Below are positions 33,917 to 43,151 of a stretch of DNA of 64,000 nucleotides, piece after piece. Every line of letters begins with the position of its first letter. Within the stretch, counting starts at the first letter, position 1. Source of the DNA: Streptomyces sp. NRRL S-337. GTDB lineage: Bacteria > Actinomycetota > Actinomycetes > Streptomycetales > Streptomycetaceae. Made by a program: the position numbers and the translations under genes. The notes below the pieces were generated by a model. That model made no database searches and was not told where the DNA came from. It saw only the letters and a list, made by a program, of their open reading frames with translations. The stretch spans positions 22,455-86,454 of the forward strand of contig NZ_JOIX01000057.1 in the NCBI RefSeq assembly GCF_000720175.1, in the 5' to 3' direction.

Positions 33917-34137
33917 AGAGAGTCCTTTCACGGGTTGGCCGAAAATTAGCAGCCGGTCACGCCGATTAACAACCATTACTGAGAATTGATACCGAGCGCC
34001 GTCAACGCATCTGAAAACCCGGGGAATCGATCAGGGAACGTGATCGATTCATTGCGAATCGGGTGTGGTTCGGCCCTCTCTCCTGTGGTCAGCTAGCCGG
34101 GTCCGAACAGCCCGGCGGTACGAGAGGGTGCAGCGCA
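33917..34137. promoter_or_regulatory. Divergent promoter region of the chloropyrrole locus
   Basis: 221 bp between the two arms, with AT-rich stretches (33940-34000 and 34040-34075) that are rare in this genome. It contains the perfect palindrome at 34024-34050. It should carry back-to-back promoters for the halogenase/MFS arm and the carrier-protein arm. Confidence 0.7.
34024..34050. promoter_or_regulatory. Perfect 10-bp inverted repeat, candidate operator
   Basis: GAATCGATCA (34024-34033), spacer GGGAACG, then TGATCGATTC (34041-34050). The 27-bp symmetric site sits in the centre of the divergent promoter region, 88 bp before the carrier-protein start and 108 bp before the halogenase start. 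A dimeric regulator bound here could control both arms. Confidence 0.75.
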
Positions 34138-34404
34138 ATGACCAAGGACGAGGCGGCCGACGTCGTCAGGGAGTACCTCCAGAGCCAGGTACTCGGCTCC
34201 CGGGAGGAGGAGATCGCGCTGGACGCGCCGCTTCTGGAATGGGGGATTCTCACCTCGCTCACCACCGTCCAGCTCATCGGCCACCTTCAGACGGCCCATG
34301 GAATTTCCATTCCGCACGACCAGGTGGTGGGCTCCAATTTCGCGACGATCGACAGCATCGCGACCCTGCTCGCGGAATTGTCGGACACTCCGGCGCGGAC
34401 CTGA
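34138..34404 (+). CDS. Stand-alone acyl/peptidyl carrier protein
   Basis: An 88-residue carrier protein. The phosphopantetheine site is Ser40 in LLEWGILTSLTTVQL, which has TSL instead of the usual DSL. This variant (EWGILxSL) occurs in carrier proteins that carry prolyl/pyrrolyl groups. The ATG follows GAGAGGG. It lies 11 bp before the second halogenase gene. It should carry proline, which is then oxidised to pyrrole and chlorinated. Confidence 0.88.
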   Translation: MTKDEAADVVREYLQSQVLGSREEEIALDAPLLEWGILTSLTTVQLIGHLQTAHGISIPHDQVVGSNFATIDSIATLLAELSDTPART

Positions 34405-34415
34405 GGAGGAATCGC

Positions 34416-35732
34416 ATGACCGATTTTGATATCGGAATCATCGGGGGCGGTCCGGGCGGTTCCACGGCCGCTTCCTATTTGGCGCGAGCCGGTCTTTCGG
34501 TAGCCGTTTTCGAGGGGGAGACGTTCCCGCGCGAACATGTGGGGGAATCGCTGGTGCCGGCCACCACTCCCGTACTGGCGGAGATCGGCGCACTGGAGAA
34601 GGTCGATGCGGCCGGCTTCCCCAAGAAGTACGGCGCCGCCTGGACCTCACCCACCGGTGTCCGCGCCAGTGACGCCTTCGACGTTGCCGATCTGGCCTTC
34701 GCCGAGGACGAGGAACTCTGGGGGAACCAGACCTACACCTACCACGTCGACCGCGGCCGGTTCGACCAGCTGCTGCTGGAGCACAGCGGCAGCCTCGGCG
34801 CCAAGGTCTTCGAGGGGGCCCGCGTCCGCCGGGTGGACTTCGAGGGCGACCATCCGCGCATCGTCCACACCTCCGGTGGCGGCGAGCACGAGGCCACCGT
34901 ACGCATGGTGATCGACGCCAGCGGACGCGGCACCGTCCTGGGCCGCCAGCTGGGCCTGAAGGTCACCGACCCGACATTCGACCAGTACGCGGTGCACGGC
35001 TGGTTCAGCGGCCTGGACCGCGGCGGCGTCGCCCAGCGCGACGAGCTCGCCGGCTACCTCTTCGTCCACTTCCTGCCCGCAGAGGACAGCTGGGTGTGGC
35101 AGATCCCCATCACCGACACCGTCACCAGCGTCGGTGTGGTCTCCCGCAAGAGCCGGCTGCGGAACGCCGGCGGCGACCGGGAGCAGTTCTTCTGGGGAGC
35201 GCTGGAGCAACGGCCCGAACTGGCCGCGGCGCTCCGCGCCTGCACCCCCGTCCGCCCGCTGAAGGTGGACGGCGACTTCAGCTACGCCATGCGGCAGATC
35301 ACCGGCGACGGCTGGGCGATGGTCGGCGACGCCGCCCGCTTCGTCGACCCGATCTTCTCCAGCGGCGTGGGCATCGCGATGCACGGCGCCCGACTGCTGT
35401 GCAAGGACGTGCTCACCGCCGCCGAGGCCGGGGACTTCCGCCGGCCGCGGTTCGCGCAGTACGAGGCCGCGCAACGCCGCGGGCTGACCAATTGGTACAC
35501 CTTCATCACCATCTACTACCGCCTCAACATCCTGTTCACCGCCTTCGTCCAGGACCCCCGCTACCGGCTGGATGTGCTGCGGCTGCTCCAGGGCAACGTC
35601 TACAACACCGACCGGCCGCCGGTCCTGGCCGCCATGCGCGAGGTCATCGAGACCGTGGAGAACAACCCGGACCACCTCTGGCACCCGCACCTCGGCTCGC
35701 TGCGTGCCCCGGCCGCCGCGCCACTCTTCTGA
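34416..35732 (+). CDS. Second FAD-dependent halogenase, PltA-like
   Basis: A 438-residue paralogue of the first halogenase. Motifs are intact: GIIGGGPGGSTAAS, HVGESLVPATTPV, Lys71 in FPKKYGAAW, WVWQIP, and GDAARFVDPIFSSGVG. Unlike the inactive PltD-type partner known from pyoluteorin, both FAD and Trp motifs are kept, so it is probably active. It differs most in the segment after FGAAW (the GFQGL stretch of halogenase 1 is changed) and at SGVGIAMHGA. These positions may alter regiochemistry. It has an AGGAGGA ribosome site, and its stop overlaps the thioesterase ATG (TGATG). Confidence 0.9.
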   Translation: MTDFDIGIIGGGPGGSTAASYLARAGLSVAVFEGETFPREHVGESLVPATTPVLAEIGALEKVDAAGFPKKYGAAWTSPTGVRASDAFDVADLAFAEDEELWGNQTYTYHVDRGRFDQLLLEHSGSLGAKVFEGARVRRVDFEGDHPRIVHTSGGGEHEATVRMVIDASGRGTVLGRQLGLKVTDPTFDQYAVHGWFSGLDRGGVAQRDELAGYLFVHFLPAEDSWVWQIPITDTVTSVGVVSRKSRLRNAGGDREQFFWGALEQRPELAAALRACTPVRPLKVDGDFSYAMRQITGDGWAMVGDAARFVDPIFSSGVGIAMHGARLLCKDVLTAAEAGDFRRPRFAQYEAAQRRGLTNWYTFITIYYRLNILFTAFVQDPRYRLDVLRLLQGNVYNTDRPPVLAAMREVIETVENNPDHLWHPHLGSLRAPAAAPLF

Positions 35733-36508
35733 TGCCGGGGGCGAGACCGGAGCGGCCCTGGTCGCGGCCGCTGGCCGGGGACGACCACGCGACCACGACG
35801 CTGGTGTGCCTGCCCTATGCCGGCGGCACTCCGCAGACCTACGAGGGATGGGTCCCGCACCTTCCCGCGGACGTCCGGCTGTTGGCGGTCGACCTGCCCG
35901 GCCATGGGCTCCTGCGCGGCGACGAGCCAGTGCACACCGACCTGGCCTACGTCACCGACAAGCTGTGCACCGAACTGCCGGGCCCCCGGCGGGCCGGCCG
36001 GCTGGTCCTCTTCGGCTACAGCCTGGGCGGCTGCCTCGCCTTCGCCCTCGCCCGCGCCTGGCGTGACCGCTGGGGCACGGCGCCGTACGCCCTGGCCATC
36101 GCCGCCTACGACGCGCCCTGGGCGCCGCGCCGGCTTCCGTTCTTCGCCGACCTGCCGCCCGAGGAACTCTGGTCGCGCGTCGGCGCGTTCGGCGCGATTC
36201 CGCGCCCCATGCTGGAGCACCACGAGCTGGCGCCGCTGCTCGTCCGGGCCCTGCGCGCCGATATCACCATGGCCGAGGGCTACCGGCCCGCCCCCGCCCC
36301 GCCGCTGGGCTGCCGGGTATCGGTCTTCGGCTGTGCCCAGGACCCGCTGACCACCCCGGAGGGACTGGCGGCCTGGTCCGCGCAGGCAGCGCCCGGCACG
36401 TACCGCCGGCACCTGTACTCCGACCCGCCCGGCGGCCACTTCTTCGCGGAGCGTGACCCGGGGCCCGTGATCGCCGCCCTTCTCGCCGACCTCGGCGCCT
36501 CCGTCTGA
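35732..36508 (+). CDS. Type II thioesterase
   Basis: A 258-residue alpha/beta hydrolase with LVCLPYAGGTPQTYEGW at the oxyanion loop, nucleophile GYSLGG (Ser97), and the C-terminal His in PGGHFFAE. These are TEII hallmarks (RifR/PltG type). It removes stalled or finished acyl groups from the carrier protein, and could release the chloropyrrole acid. It starts inside the halogenase stop (TGATG), indicating coupling. Confidence 0.88.
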   Translation: MPGARPERPWSRPLAGDDHATTTLVCLPYAGGTPQTYEGWVPHLPADVRLLAVDLPGHGLLRGDEPVHTDLAYVTDKLCTELPGPRRAGRLVLFGYSLGGCLAFALARAWRDRWGTAPYALAIAAYDAPWAPRRLPFFADLPPEELWSRVGAFGAIPRPMLEHHELAPLLVRALRADITMAEGYRPAPAPPLGCRVSVFGCAQDPLTTPEGLAAWSAQAAPGTYRRHLYSDPPGGHFFAERDPGPVIAALLADLGASV

Positions 36509-36551
36509 GCCGCCGCCCCCTTTTCCGCCGGACACCCTGAAGGACACCGTG

Positions 36552-37670
36552 ATGGACACCCGCACCCCCACCCCGCTCGTCACCTCCGACGGCCCCGGCT
36601 TCCGCGCCGACGACCTGGTCCAGGCGGCGATGGACTGGCACTTCGGTCCGGACACCGGCTCCCGTTTCTGGCTGGAGAAGGCCCGCACCTTCTCCTTCGA
36701 CCCGCGCAAGGACGTCACCACGCTCGCCGATCTGGCGCTGCTGCCCGACGTCACCGACGAGATCCGTACGGTCCCGGTCGGCGACCTCGTACCCAAGGGC
36801 CTCGCCGGCGCCGGGCCCATGCGGGTCTTCGAGACCGGCGGCACCACCGGCCGGCCGCGCCGCATCGTCGACTTCCACGAGTTCCGCCGGCAGGCCGGCT
36901 GGTGGTCCTCGTTCCTGGACCGTGAGCAGGTCCCGCAGGGCGGCAACTGGTTGCTGATCGCCCCGACCGGGCCGCATGCCGTGGGTCATGTCCTGCGGGA
37001 ACTGACCTCGCTGCGGTCGGCCGTTCCGCTGCACATCGACCTCGACCCGCGCTGGGTCAAGGAGCTGATGCGCACCGGCCGGAACAAGGAGGCCCAGCAC
37101 TACATCGAGCACCTGGTCTCCCAGACCATGGACCTGCTGACGACCCAGACCATCGACGTGATGTTCTGCACCCCGCCGCTGCTGGAGGTGCTCGCACAGT
37201 CGCCGCGCGCGGTGGAGCTGATCAACCGCAGCGTCCACACCATCTTGTGGAGCGGGGCATCGATGGACCGTGACACCCGGGACATCCTGCGTCATGAGGT
37301 CTTCCCCCACGTGAAGCTGCGCGGTGCGTACGGGAACACCATCACCGGCGTCTCACCGGAGTACGTCCCCACTGCCGCGGACGCGCCGGCGGACGGCTCG
37401 TACGACGACGGCAGCGCGGTCTTCGTTCCCTGCTACACCGGCTTCCTCATGGAGATCGTGGACCCCGCCGCCGGCCGCGGAGCCGTGCCGTACGGGGCCC
37501 GCGGGCGGGTCCTCGCGCACACCCTCACTCGCGAGACCCTGCTCCCCAACAACCTCGAACGGGACCTCGCGACCCGTGTCGCCCCGGTGCCCGGCCATCC
37601 GGCCGACGCGGTCGCCGATGTCGCGCCGTACGCCGAGGCCGAGGGCGAGATCATCGAGGGCGTGTACTGA
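36552..37670 (+). CDS. EhpF-like AMP-binding (acyl-adenylating) enzyme
   Basis: A 372-residue protein resembling phenazine-pathway EhpF: the nucleotide loop ETGGTTGRPRR (about residue 95), then LRGAYGNTITG, and a short C-terminal part instead of a full ANL C-domain. It probably activates a carboxylate as acyl-AMP for the reductase encoded next. I chose the ATG at 36552, with GAAGGA upstream. A GTG three bases earlier is possible. Confidence 0.78.
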   Translation: MDTRTPTPLVTSDGPGFRADDLVQAAMDWHFGPDTGSRFWLEKARTFSFDPRKDVTTLADLALLPDVTDEIRTVPVGDLVPKGLAGAGPMRVFETGGTTGRPRRIVDFHEFRRQAGWWSSFLDREQVPQGGNWLLIAPTGPHAVGHVLRELTSLRSAVPLHIDLDPRWVKELMRTGRNKEAQHYIEHLVSQTMDLLTTQTIDVMFCTPPLLEVLAQSPRAVELINRSVHTILWSGASMDRDTRDILRHEVFPHVKLRGAYGNTITGVSPEYVPTAADAPADGSYDDGSAVFVPCYTGFLMEIVDPAAGRGAVPYGARGRVLAHTLTRETLLPNNLERDLATRVAPVPGHPADAVADVAPYAEAEGEIIEGVY

Positions 37671-37672
37671 GC

Positions 37673-39067
37673 ATGCCCGCCACCACCGCCCCGGCGCCGC
37701 GCACCCTCAACGCCCTTGTGGCGTCCGGGAGTTACGCGCCCCACCGCCGCGAGGCCGTATCCGATGTCGCGGGCCGCCCCTTCGCCGACCTGGCGAGGGT
37801 GCCACGGCTGGCCGTGGCCCGCACCATCGAGGAGATGCGCCGGGCCGATGCCCCCTCGGCCGACGGGACACGAGAGGTGATCGCCGCCGCGGGCCGCCTC
37901 TTCGCCACCGCCACCCTGGACGGCGAGGGCCCGGAGGACTACTGCCACGCCGTGGCCCGGACGGCCGGACTGCCGCTGGCCACCCCCCGTGCCGCGCTCC
38001 ACCTCTTCGCAACCGGCGCCGCGGCCATCGCGGACGGCGCGGCCGGCCAGCGGCCGACGGCGGTGGCGGCCCGCTACCCGGGGGCGGGCGAGGCCTCCGC
38101 CACGGCCCCGGGCGCCGTCTGGACCCGGAGGGGCGACGTCCTCGCCGTCCTCGCACCCGGCAACCACCCCGGGCCGCACCTCGAATGGCTCACCGCCCTC
38201 GCCCTCGGCTACCGGGTCGCGGTACGTCCCTCACGCCGCGATCCGTTCACCCCGGCCCGGTTGGTCCACGCCCTGCGCGCGGCCGGCCTGGACCCCGCGC
38301 ACTGCGCACTGGTCCCCGGCGGCCACGAGGTCGGGGACGCACTGGTGGCGGCGGCCGACCGGTCCGTCGTCTTCGGCGGCGATGACGTCGTACGCCGCTA
38401 CGGCGCGGACACCTCGGTCTTCGTCCAGGGCCCCGGCCGCTCCAAGATCCTCCTTTCCGAAGGCGCCGACTGGCGCGGCCACTTGGACGTCATCGAGGAG
38501 TCCCTCACCTCCGGCGGTGGGCTCGGGTGTGTGAACGCCACCGCACTGCTCGTCGAGGGAGACCCCCGCCCGGTGGCCGAGGCACTGGCAGCCCGGCTCG
38601 CCCGGCTCCCGGTCCGGCGGCCCGAAGACCCCGAGGCGGTCCTGCCCGTCACCCCGCTCGCCCGCGCCCACGCGCTGCGCGACCACCTCGCACGGCGGGC
38701 AGCGGGAGCCGAAGCGCTGCTCGGAGCGGACGGCCTGGTCGCCGACCTGGGCGACGGCAGCGCCGCGCTGCGCCCCGCCCTCCACCTCGTCACCGACCCG
38801 CGGGACCCCGTGCTCGGTGCCGAGATGCCGTTCCCCTGCGTATGGGTGGCGCCCTGGAACCGCCGCGACGGTCTCGGGCCGCTGCGGCACAGCCTGGCGC
38901 TGATGACGCTGACCGACGACGCCGCCCTGGTCGCCGCGGCCGTCAGCGACCCCACCATCCGCAACGTCTTCCTCGGCACCCGACCCACCAGCACCTACGT
39001 ACCCGGTCTCCCCCATGACGGCCATCTCGCGGAGTTCCTGATGACCGCGACCACCGTCGTCCCGTAA
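37673..39067 (+). CDS. Acyl reductase / aldehyde-dehydrogenase-family protein
   Basis: A 464-residue ALDH-fold protein with VLAVLAPGNHPGPHLEWLTALALGYRV at the cofactor site and the catalytic Cys286 in GGGLGCVNATAL. The fold and its pairing with an EhpF-like enzyme resemble LuxC/EhpG-type reduction of an activated acid to an aldehyde with NAD(P)H. Its ATG begins 2 bp after the previous stop. Confidence 0.78.
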   Translation: MPATTAPAPRTLNALVASGSYAPHRREAVSDVAGRPFADLARVPRLAVARTIEEMRRADAPSADGTREVIAAAGRLFATATLDGEGPEDYCHAVARTAGLPLATPRAALHLFATGAAAIADGAAGQRPTAVAARYPGAGEASATAPGAVWTRRGDVLAVLAPGNHPGPHLEWLTALALGYRVAVRPSRRDPFTPARLVHALRAAGLDPAHCALVPGGHEVGDALVAAADRSVVFGGDDVVRRYGADTSVFVQGPGRSKILLSEGADWRGHLDVIEESLTSGGGLGCVNATALLVEGDPRPVAEALAARLARLPVRRPEDPEAVLPVTPLARAHALRDHLARRAAGAEALLGADGLVADLGDGSAALRPALHLVTDPRDPVLGAEMPFPCVWVAPWNRRDGLGPLRHSLALMTLTDDAALVAAAVSDPTIRNVFLGTRPTSTYVPGLPHDGHLAEFLMTATTVVP

Positions 39068-39157
39068 CCGAACCGTCCCTGAACAACTCAGCCGGCGGAG
39101 CCGAAACCTGCGGCCAACAGGCCGAAGTCCACCAAGACCCAGGGAAAGCAAAACGCC

Positions 39158-40402
39158 ATGAAGTTCCTCCTCTTCATCACCCCCACCGTCCCCGCCACCT
39201 TCGAGGAGCGCGAGCGCCTGCGCCCCATCGGCCGCAACAACGAGAAGTACCAGGAGATGCTCACCGAGGTCCGCGAGATCGCCCAGCTCGCGGACGAGAT
39301 CGGCTTCGACGTCCTCTCCACCACCGAACACCACTTCCACTCAGAGGGCTTCGAGCTCTCCGTCGCCCCGCTGCTGCTCTACGCGGACCTCGCCGCCCGC
39401 ACCGAGCGCATCAAGTTCAGCCCGCTCGGCCTCGTACTGCCCTCCTGGGACCCGCTGCGCGTCGCCGAGGAGTTGGCGATGCTGGACCACCTCACCAAGG
39501 GGCGCATCTACGCCGGATTCGCCCGCGGCTTCCAGGACCGCTGGCTCAACGTGATGGGGCAGCACACCCGCGTACGCGGCGCCCCGATGGACGGCTCGGC
39601 GACCGACGATCACAACCGCAGCGTGTACGAGGAGTACATGAAGATCGTCAAGATGGCCTGGACGCAGGAGACGATCGACTACAACGGCCAGTACTACCAG
39701 GTGCCCTTCCCTTACGAGCAGGGCATCACCCGCTGGCCGGCCCAGGAGTGGACCAAGAAGTACGGCGCCCCCGGCGAGCTGGACGAGAACGGCGTCATCC
39801 GCCGTGTCTCGGTCGTCCCGGCCCCCTACCAGCAGCCGCACCCGCCGCTGATGCAGCCGTTCTCCCTCAGTGAGAAGACCATCCGCTACACCGCCCGCGA
39901 GAACATCACGCCCTGGATCCTCGGCCCGCGGCCCGAGAAGTTCGTCGACCTGTGTCGCGCCTACCAGCAGACCGCCGCCGAGCACGGCCGCGACCTGAAG
40001 CTGGGCGAGGGTGTCGGCGCCATGCGTTCCCTCCACTTCGCGGACACGCCGGAGGAGCTGTACGACATCACCGAACGCACCACCTACGCCGCCTTCAACG
40101 AGTACCTCGGCGACTTCGGCTTCTGGGAGGCGTTCCGGCTGGCCGACGACGACGAGAAGTACCCCGGCCAGATGCTGCCGAAGAGCGAATGGACCGTACA
40201 GCGGATGTTCGACTCGCGGTACGCGCTCGGCGGTACCCCCGAGCAGGTCCGCAGTCAGGTCGCCGAGGTCGCCTCCTGCTACGGCAACGACGGCGAACTG
40301 AGCTGGTTCGGCCTGTACGTGGAGCAGGGGCTGATGCCGCTGGAGGAGACGAAGAAGCAGCTGCGGCTCTTCGGCGAGCACGTCATCTCCCACTACCGCT
40401 GA
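39158..40402 (+). CDS. Luciferase-like (LLM class) flavin-dependent monooxygenase
   Basis: A 414-residue LLM protein. TEHHFHSEGFELSVAPLL, LVLPSWDPLRVAEELAMLDHLTKGR and FARGFQDRWLNVMG are bacterial-luciferase-type core motifs. It needs reduced FMN or F420. Possible roles are oxidation of the aldehyde, ring hydroxylation or a Baeyer-Villiger step on the pyrrole product. It lies between the reductase and the acyl-CoA dehydrogenase gene on the same strand. Confidence 0.85.
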   Translation: MKFLLFITPTVPATFEERERLRPIGRNNEKYQEMLTEVREIAQLADEIGFDVLSTTEHHFHSEGFELSVAPLLLYADLAARTERIKFSPLGLVLPSWDPLRVAEELAMLDHLTKGRIYAGFARGFQDRWLNVMGQHTRVRGAPMDGSATDDHNRSVYEEYMKIVKMAWTQETIDYNGQYYQVPFPYEQGITRWPAQEWTKKYGAPGELDENGVIRRVSVVPAPYQQPHPPLMQPFSLSEKTIRYTARENITPWILGPRPEKFVDLCRAYQQTAAEHGRDLKLGEGVGAMRSLHFADTPEELYDITERTTYAAFNEYLGDFGFWEAFRLADDDEKYPGQMLPKSEWTVQRMFDSRYALGGTPEQVRSQVAEVASCYGNDGELSWFGLYVEQGLMPLEETKKQLRLFGEHVISHYR

Positions 40403-40430
40403 TCCTCCCGCCTCCCTGAAGGGCCCGCCC

Positions 40431-41564
40431 ATGGACTTCTCCTGGACCGACCGCCAGCAGGCCGTGTACGACAGTGTGCTGGCCGGCGCCCGCGCACTCG
40501 GCGGCACCGCTTCGTGCACGCCCGCCGCCGTCCGCGACCACTGGCGCGCCTGTGCCGAGCTCGGCCTCACCGGCCTGTCGGTTCCCGAAGAACTGGGCGG
40601 GCGCGGGTACGACGCCGTGACCACCGCTCGCGCCGTTGAGGCGGCCGGGCGCGGCTGCCCGGACATGGGCCTGCTGTTCTCCGTGCTGGCCCATCTCTTC
40701 GCCACGGTCATGCCGATCGCCGAGCACGGCCATGACGCCCTGCGCGAGGAGCTCGTACCGCGCCTGGCCGACGGCACCGCGATCGGCGCCAACGCGATCA
40801 CCGAGGAGGGGGCCGGCTCGGACGTCACCGCCCTGCGCACCACGGCCGAGCGGCACGGCGACCACTACCTCCTCAACGGCACCAAGTCCTTCGTCAGCAA
40901 CGCCCCCGTCGCCGATCTCCTGCTCGTCTACGCGGTCACCGACCCGGCGTTCGGCTTCCTCGGCGTCACCTGCTTCGCCGTCGACCGCGACACCCCCGGC
41001 GTCACCGTCGGCGACCCCTTCGACAAGCCGGCCCTCACCACCTGCCCGGCAGCCACCGTCACCTTCACCGACGCGCCCGTGCCCGCCACCCGCGTCGTCG
41101 GACGGCCGGGGCAGGGCGCCGCCCTCTTCCAGTCCTCCATGCGCTGGGAGCGCAGCTGCCTGTTCGCCGCGTACCTGGGACAGATGTCCCGCCTCATCGA
41201 GGAGTCCGTCCAACACGCCGCGGCCCGCGAGCAGTTCGGGCAACCCCTCGCCGCCCACCAGGCCGTCGCCCACCGCATCGCGGACATGAAGCTCCGCCTG
41301 GAGACCGCCCGGCTCCTGCTCTACCGCACCTGCTGGCTCCTGGACCGCGGCGAGCACACCCCGCTCGACATCGCACTGAGCAAGCTCCACACCGCCGAGA
41401 GCGCCATCCAGACCGCCCTCGACGCCACGCAGCTCTTCGGCGGCTCGTCCTTCTCCACCCGTACGGACATCGCGCGCGCCCTGAGCGACGCGCTGCCGGC
41501 CCGTACCTTCTCCGGCACCTCCGACATCCAGCGCGAGCTGATCGCCAAGGGGCTCGGCCTGTGA
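40431..41564 (+). CDS. L-prolyl-carrier protein dehydrogenase (PltE/RedW-like acyl-CoA dehydrogenase)
   Basis: A 377-residue ACAD-fold flavoprotein starting MDFSWTDRQQ. It has NAITEEGAGSDVTALRTTA (flavin site), a likely catalytic base Glu240 in MRWERS, TAESAIQTALDATQLFGG, and a FSGTSDIQRELIAKGLGL end. This subgroup oxidises prolyl-S-carrier protein to pyrrolyl-S-carrier protein by four electrons. Its stop overlaps the adenylation-gene GTG. Confidence 0.85.
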   Translation: MDFSWTDRQQAVYDSVLAGARALGGTASCTPAAVRDHWRACAELGLTGLSVPEELGGRGYDAVTTARAVEAAGRGCPDMGLLFSVLAHLFATVMPIAEHGHDALREELVPRLADGTAIGANAITEEGAGSDVTALRTTAERHGDHYLLNGTKSFVSNAPVADLLLVYAVTDPAFGFLGVTCFAVDRDTPGVTVGDPFDKPALTTCPAATVTFTDAPVPATRVVGRPGQGAALFQSSMRWERSCLFAAYLGQMSRLIEESVQHAAAREQFGQPLAAHQAVAHRIADMKLRLETARLLLYRTCWLLDRGEHTPLDIALSKLHTAESAIQTALDATQLFGGSSFSTRTDIARALSDALPARTFSGTSDIQRELIAKGLGL

Positions 41565-43042
41565 CCCGCTCCCCCCTTCTCCACGACCTGGTGACCCGCG
41601 CGGCCCGCCGCACCCCCGGCGCACCGGCCGTCGCCGACCCCGTCACCACCCTCACGTACGCCCAACTCGACGTGGCGGCAGACCAGTTGGCGGCCGAGCT
41701 GCACCACATCGGAGTCGCGGCGGGTGACCGGGTGGCCCTCTGGACCGACAAGACCGTGCGGGCCGTCGCCGCCACCCAGGCCGTCCTTCGCCTCGGCGCC
41801 GTCTACGTTCCCATCGACCCGCTCAACCCGGCGCACCGCGCCGCACAGATCATCGAGGACTGCGCTCCGGCCGCCGTCATCACCACCGCGGACCGCGCCC
41901 CGGCCGTCACCCGGCCCGGCACCGCACTCCTCCTCGACCACCCGGCCGAACCGCACCACACCCCGGCCGCCACGCCCTCCCACAATGCTCCGCGCCCCCG
42001 TCTGTCACCCGACTCCCCGGCGTACATCCTCTACACCTCGGGCTCCACCGGCCGCCCCAAAGGCGTCTGCCTCAGCCACCGCAACGCCTTGGCCTTCGTC
42101 GACTGGGCCGTCGACACGCTCCACGCCGCCCCGTCCGACCGCTTCGCGAACCACGCCCCCCTCAACTTCGACCTCTCCGTCCTGGATCTCTACACCGCCT
42201 TCGCCGCCGGAGCCTCGGTCCACCTCATCCCCGCCGACCTCGCCTACGCGCCCCGGGCGCTGACCGAGCTGCTCGATCACCGGCAGCTCACCGTCTGGTA
42301 CTCGGTCCCCTCCGCCCTCCAGCTGATGATGCGCGCCGGCGGCCTCCTGGACCGGCCGCTGCCGGAACTGCGTGCGGTTCTTTTCGCCGGCGAAGTCTTC
42401 CCGCCCGACGACCTCCACCGGCTACGCCGGCACTGGCCGGGCAAACGCTTCCTGAACCTCTACGGCCCCACGGAAACCAACGTCTGCACCGCCTACGAAC
42501 TCCCGCCACCCGACGCGACGGCCCCGCCGATCCCCACGCCCATCGGCCGCCCCACCTGCGGCAACGACGTCAGGATCCTCGCCCCCGACAACGAGCTCGC
42601 CGTCGCCGGCCCCACCGTCATGCTCGGCTACTGGAACCGGCCACCGCACCAGGGCTGGTACCGCACCGGTGACCGCGTACGCCTCGCCGAGAACGGCGAC
42701 CTCATCTACCTCGGCCGCCTCGACGACACCGTGAAGATCCACGGCATCCGGATGCATCTGACCGAGATCGAGGCGGCCCTCTCCTCCCACCCCCATGTCT
42801 CGGAGGCCGCGGCCCTGGTCACCCGCTCCGCCCTCGACACCCGGCTGACCGCCTTCATCGTCCCGGCCACCACGACCCCGCCCACACTGCTCACCCTCAA
42901 ACGCCACTGCGCCACCCGCCTGCCGCGCGGCATCACCATCGATGCCGTCCACCACCTCCCGGCCCTCCCCCGCAACGCCAACGGCAAGGTCGACCGGCAT
43001 CAACTACGCCGCGACAGCGCCCCGGGCTCCGACGCTCCCTGA
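41561..43042 (+). CDS. Stand-alone L-proline adenylation enzyme (PltF/RedM-like)
   Basis: A 493-residue NRPS-type A-domain protein. Core motifs are A3 LYTSGSTGRPKG, A4/A5 FDLSVLDLYTAFA and NLYGPTETNVC, A7 YRTGDRV, A8 GRLDDTVKIHGIRM, and A10 Lys in NANGKVDR. Alone and next to a prolyl dehydrogenase gene, it should load L-proline onto the carrier protein encoded at 34138-34404. The GTG overlaps the dehydrogenase stop (GTGA). Substrate identity is from context. I did not derive a specificity code. Confidence 0.85.
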   Translation: MTRSPLLHDLVTRAARRTPGAPAVADPVTTLTYAQLDVAADQLAAELHHIGVAAGDRVALWTDKTVRAVAATQAVLRLGAVYVPIDPLNPAHRAAQIIEDCAPAAVITTADRAPAVTRPGTALLLDHPAEPHHTPAATPSHNAPRPRLSPDSPAYILYTSGSTGRPKGVCLSHRNALAFVDWAVDTLHAAPSDRFANHAPLNFDLSVLDLYTAFAAGASVHLIPADLAYAPRALTELLDHRQLTVWYSVPSALQLMMRAGGLLDRPLPELRAVLFAGEVFPPDDLHRLRRHWPGKRFLNLYGPTETNVCTAYELPPPDATAPPIPTPIGRPTCGNDVRILAPDNELAVAGPTVMLGYWNRPPHQGWYRTGDRVRLAENGDLIYLGRLDDTVKIHGIRMHLTEIEAALSSHPHVSEAAALVTRSALDTRLTAFIVPATTTPPTLLTLKRHCATRLPRGITIDAVHHLPALPRNANGKVDRHQLRRDSAPGSDAP

Positions 43043-43151
43043 CCGGCGGGCCTCCCCGAGCGCTCCCGCCTCCCTGGAAGTTGCCGGTCGGGAGGCGCCG
43101 GCCAGAGGCCGTGGTTTTGAGGCGTTCGGGCGGGACGCCGACGGATTCGGG

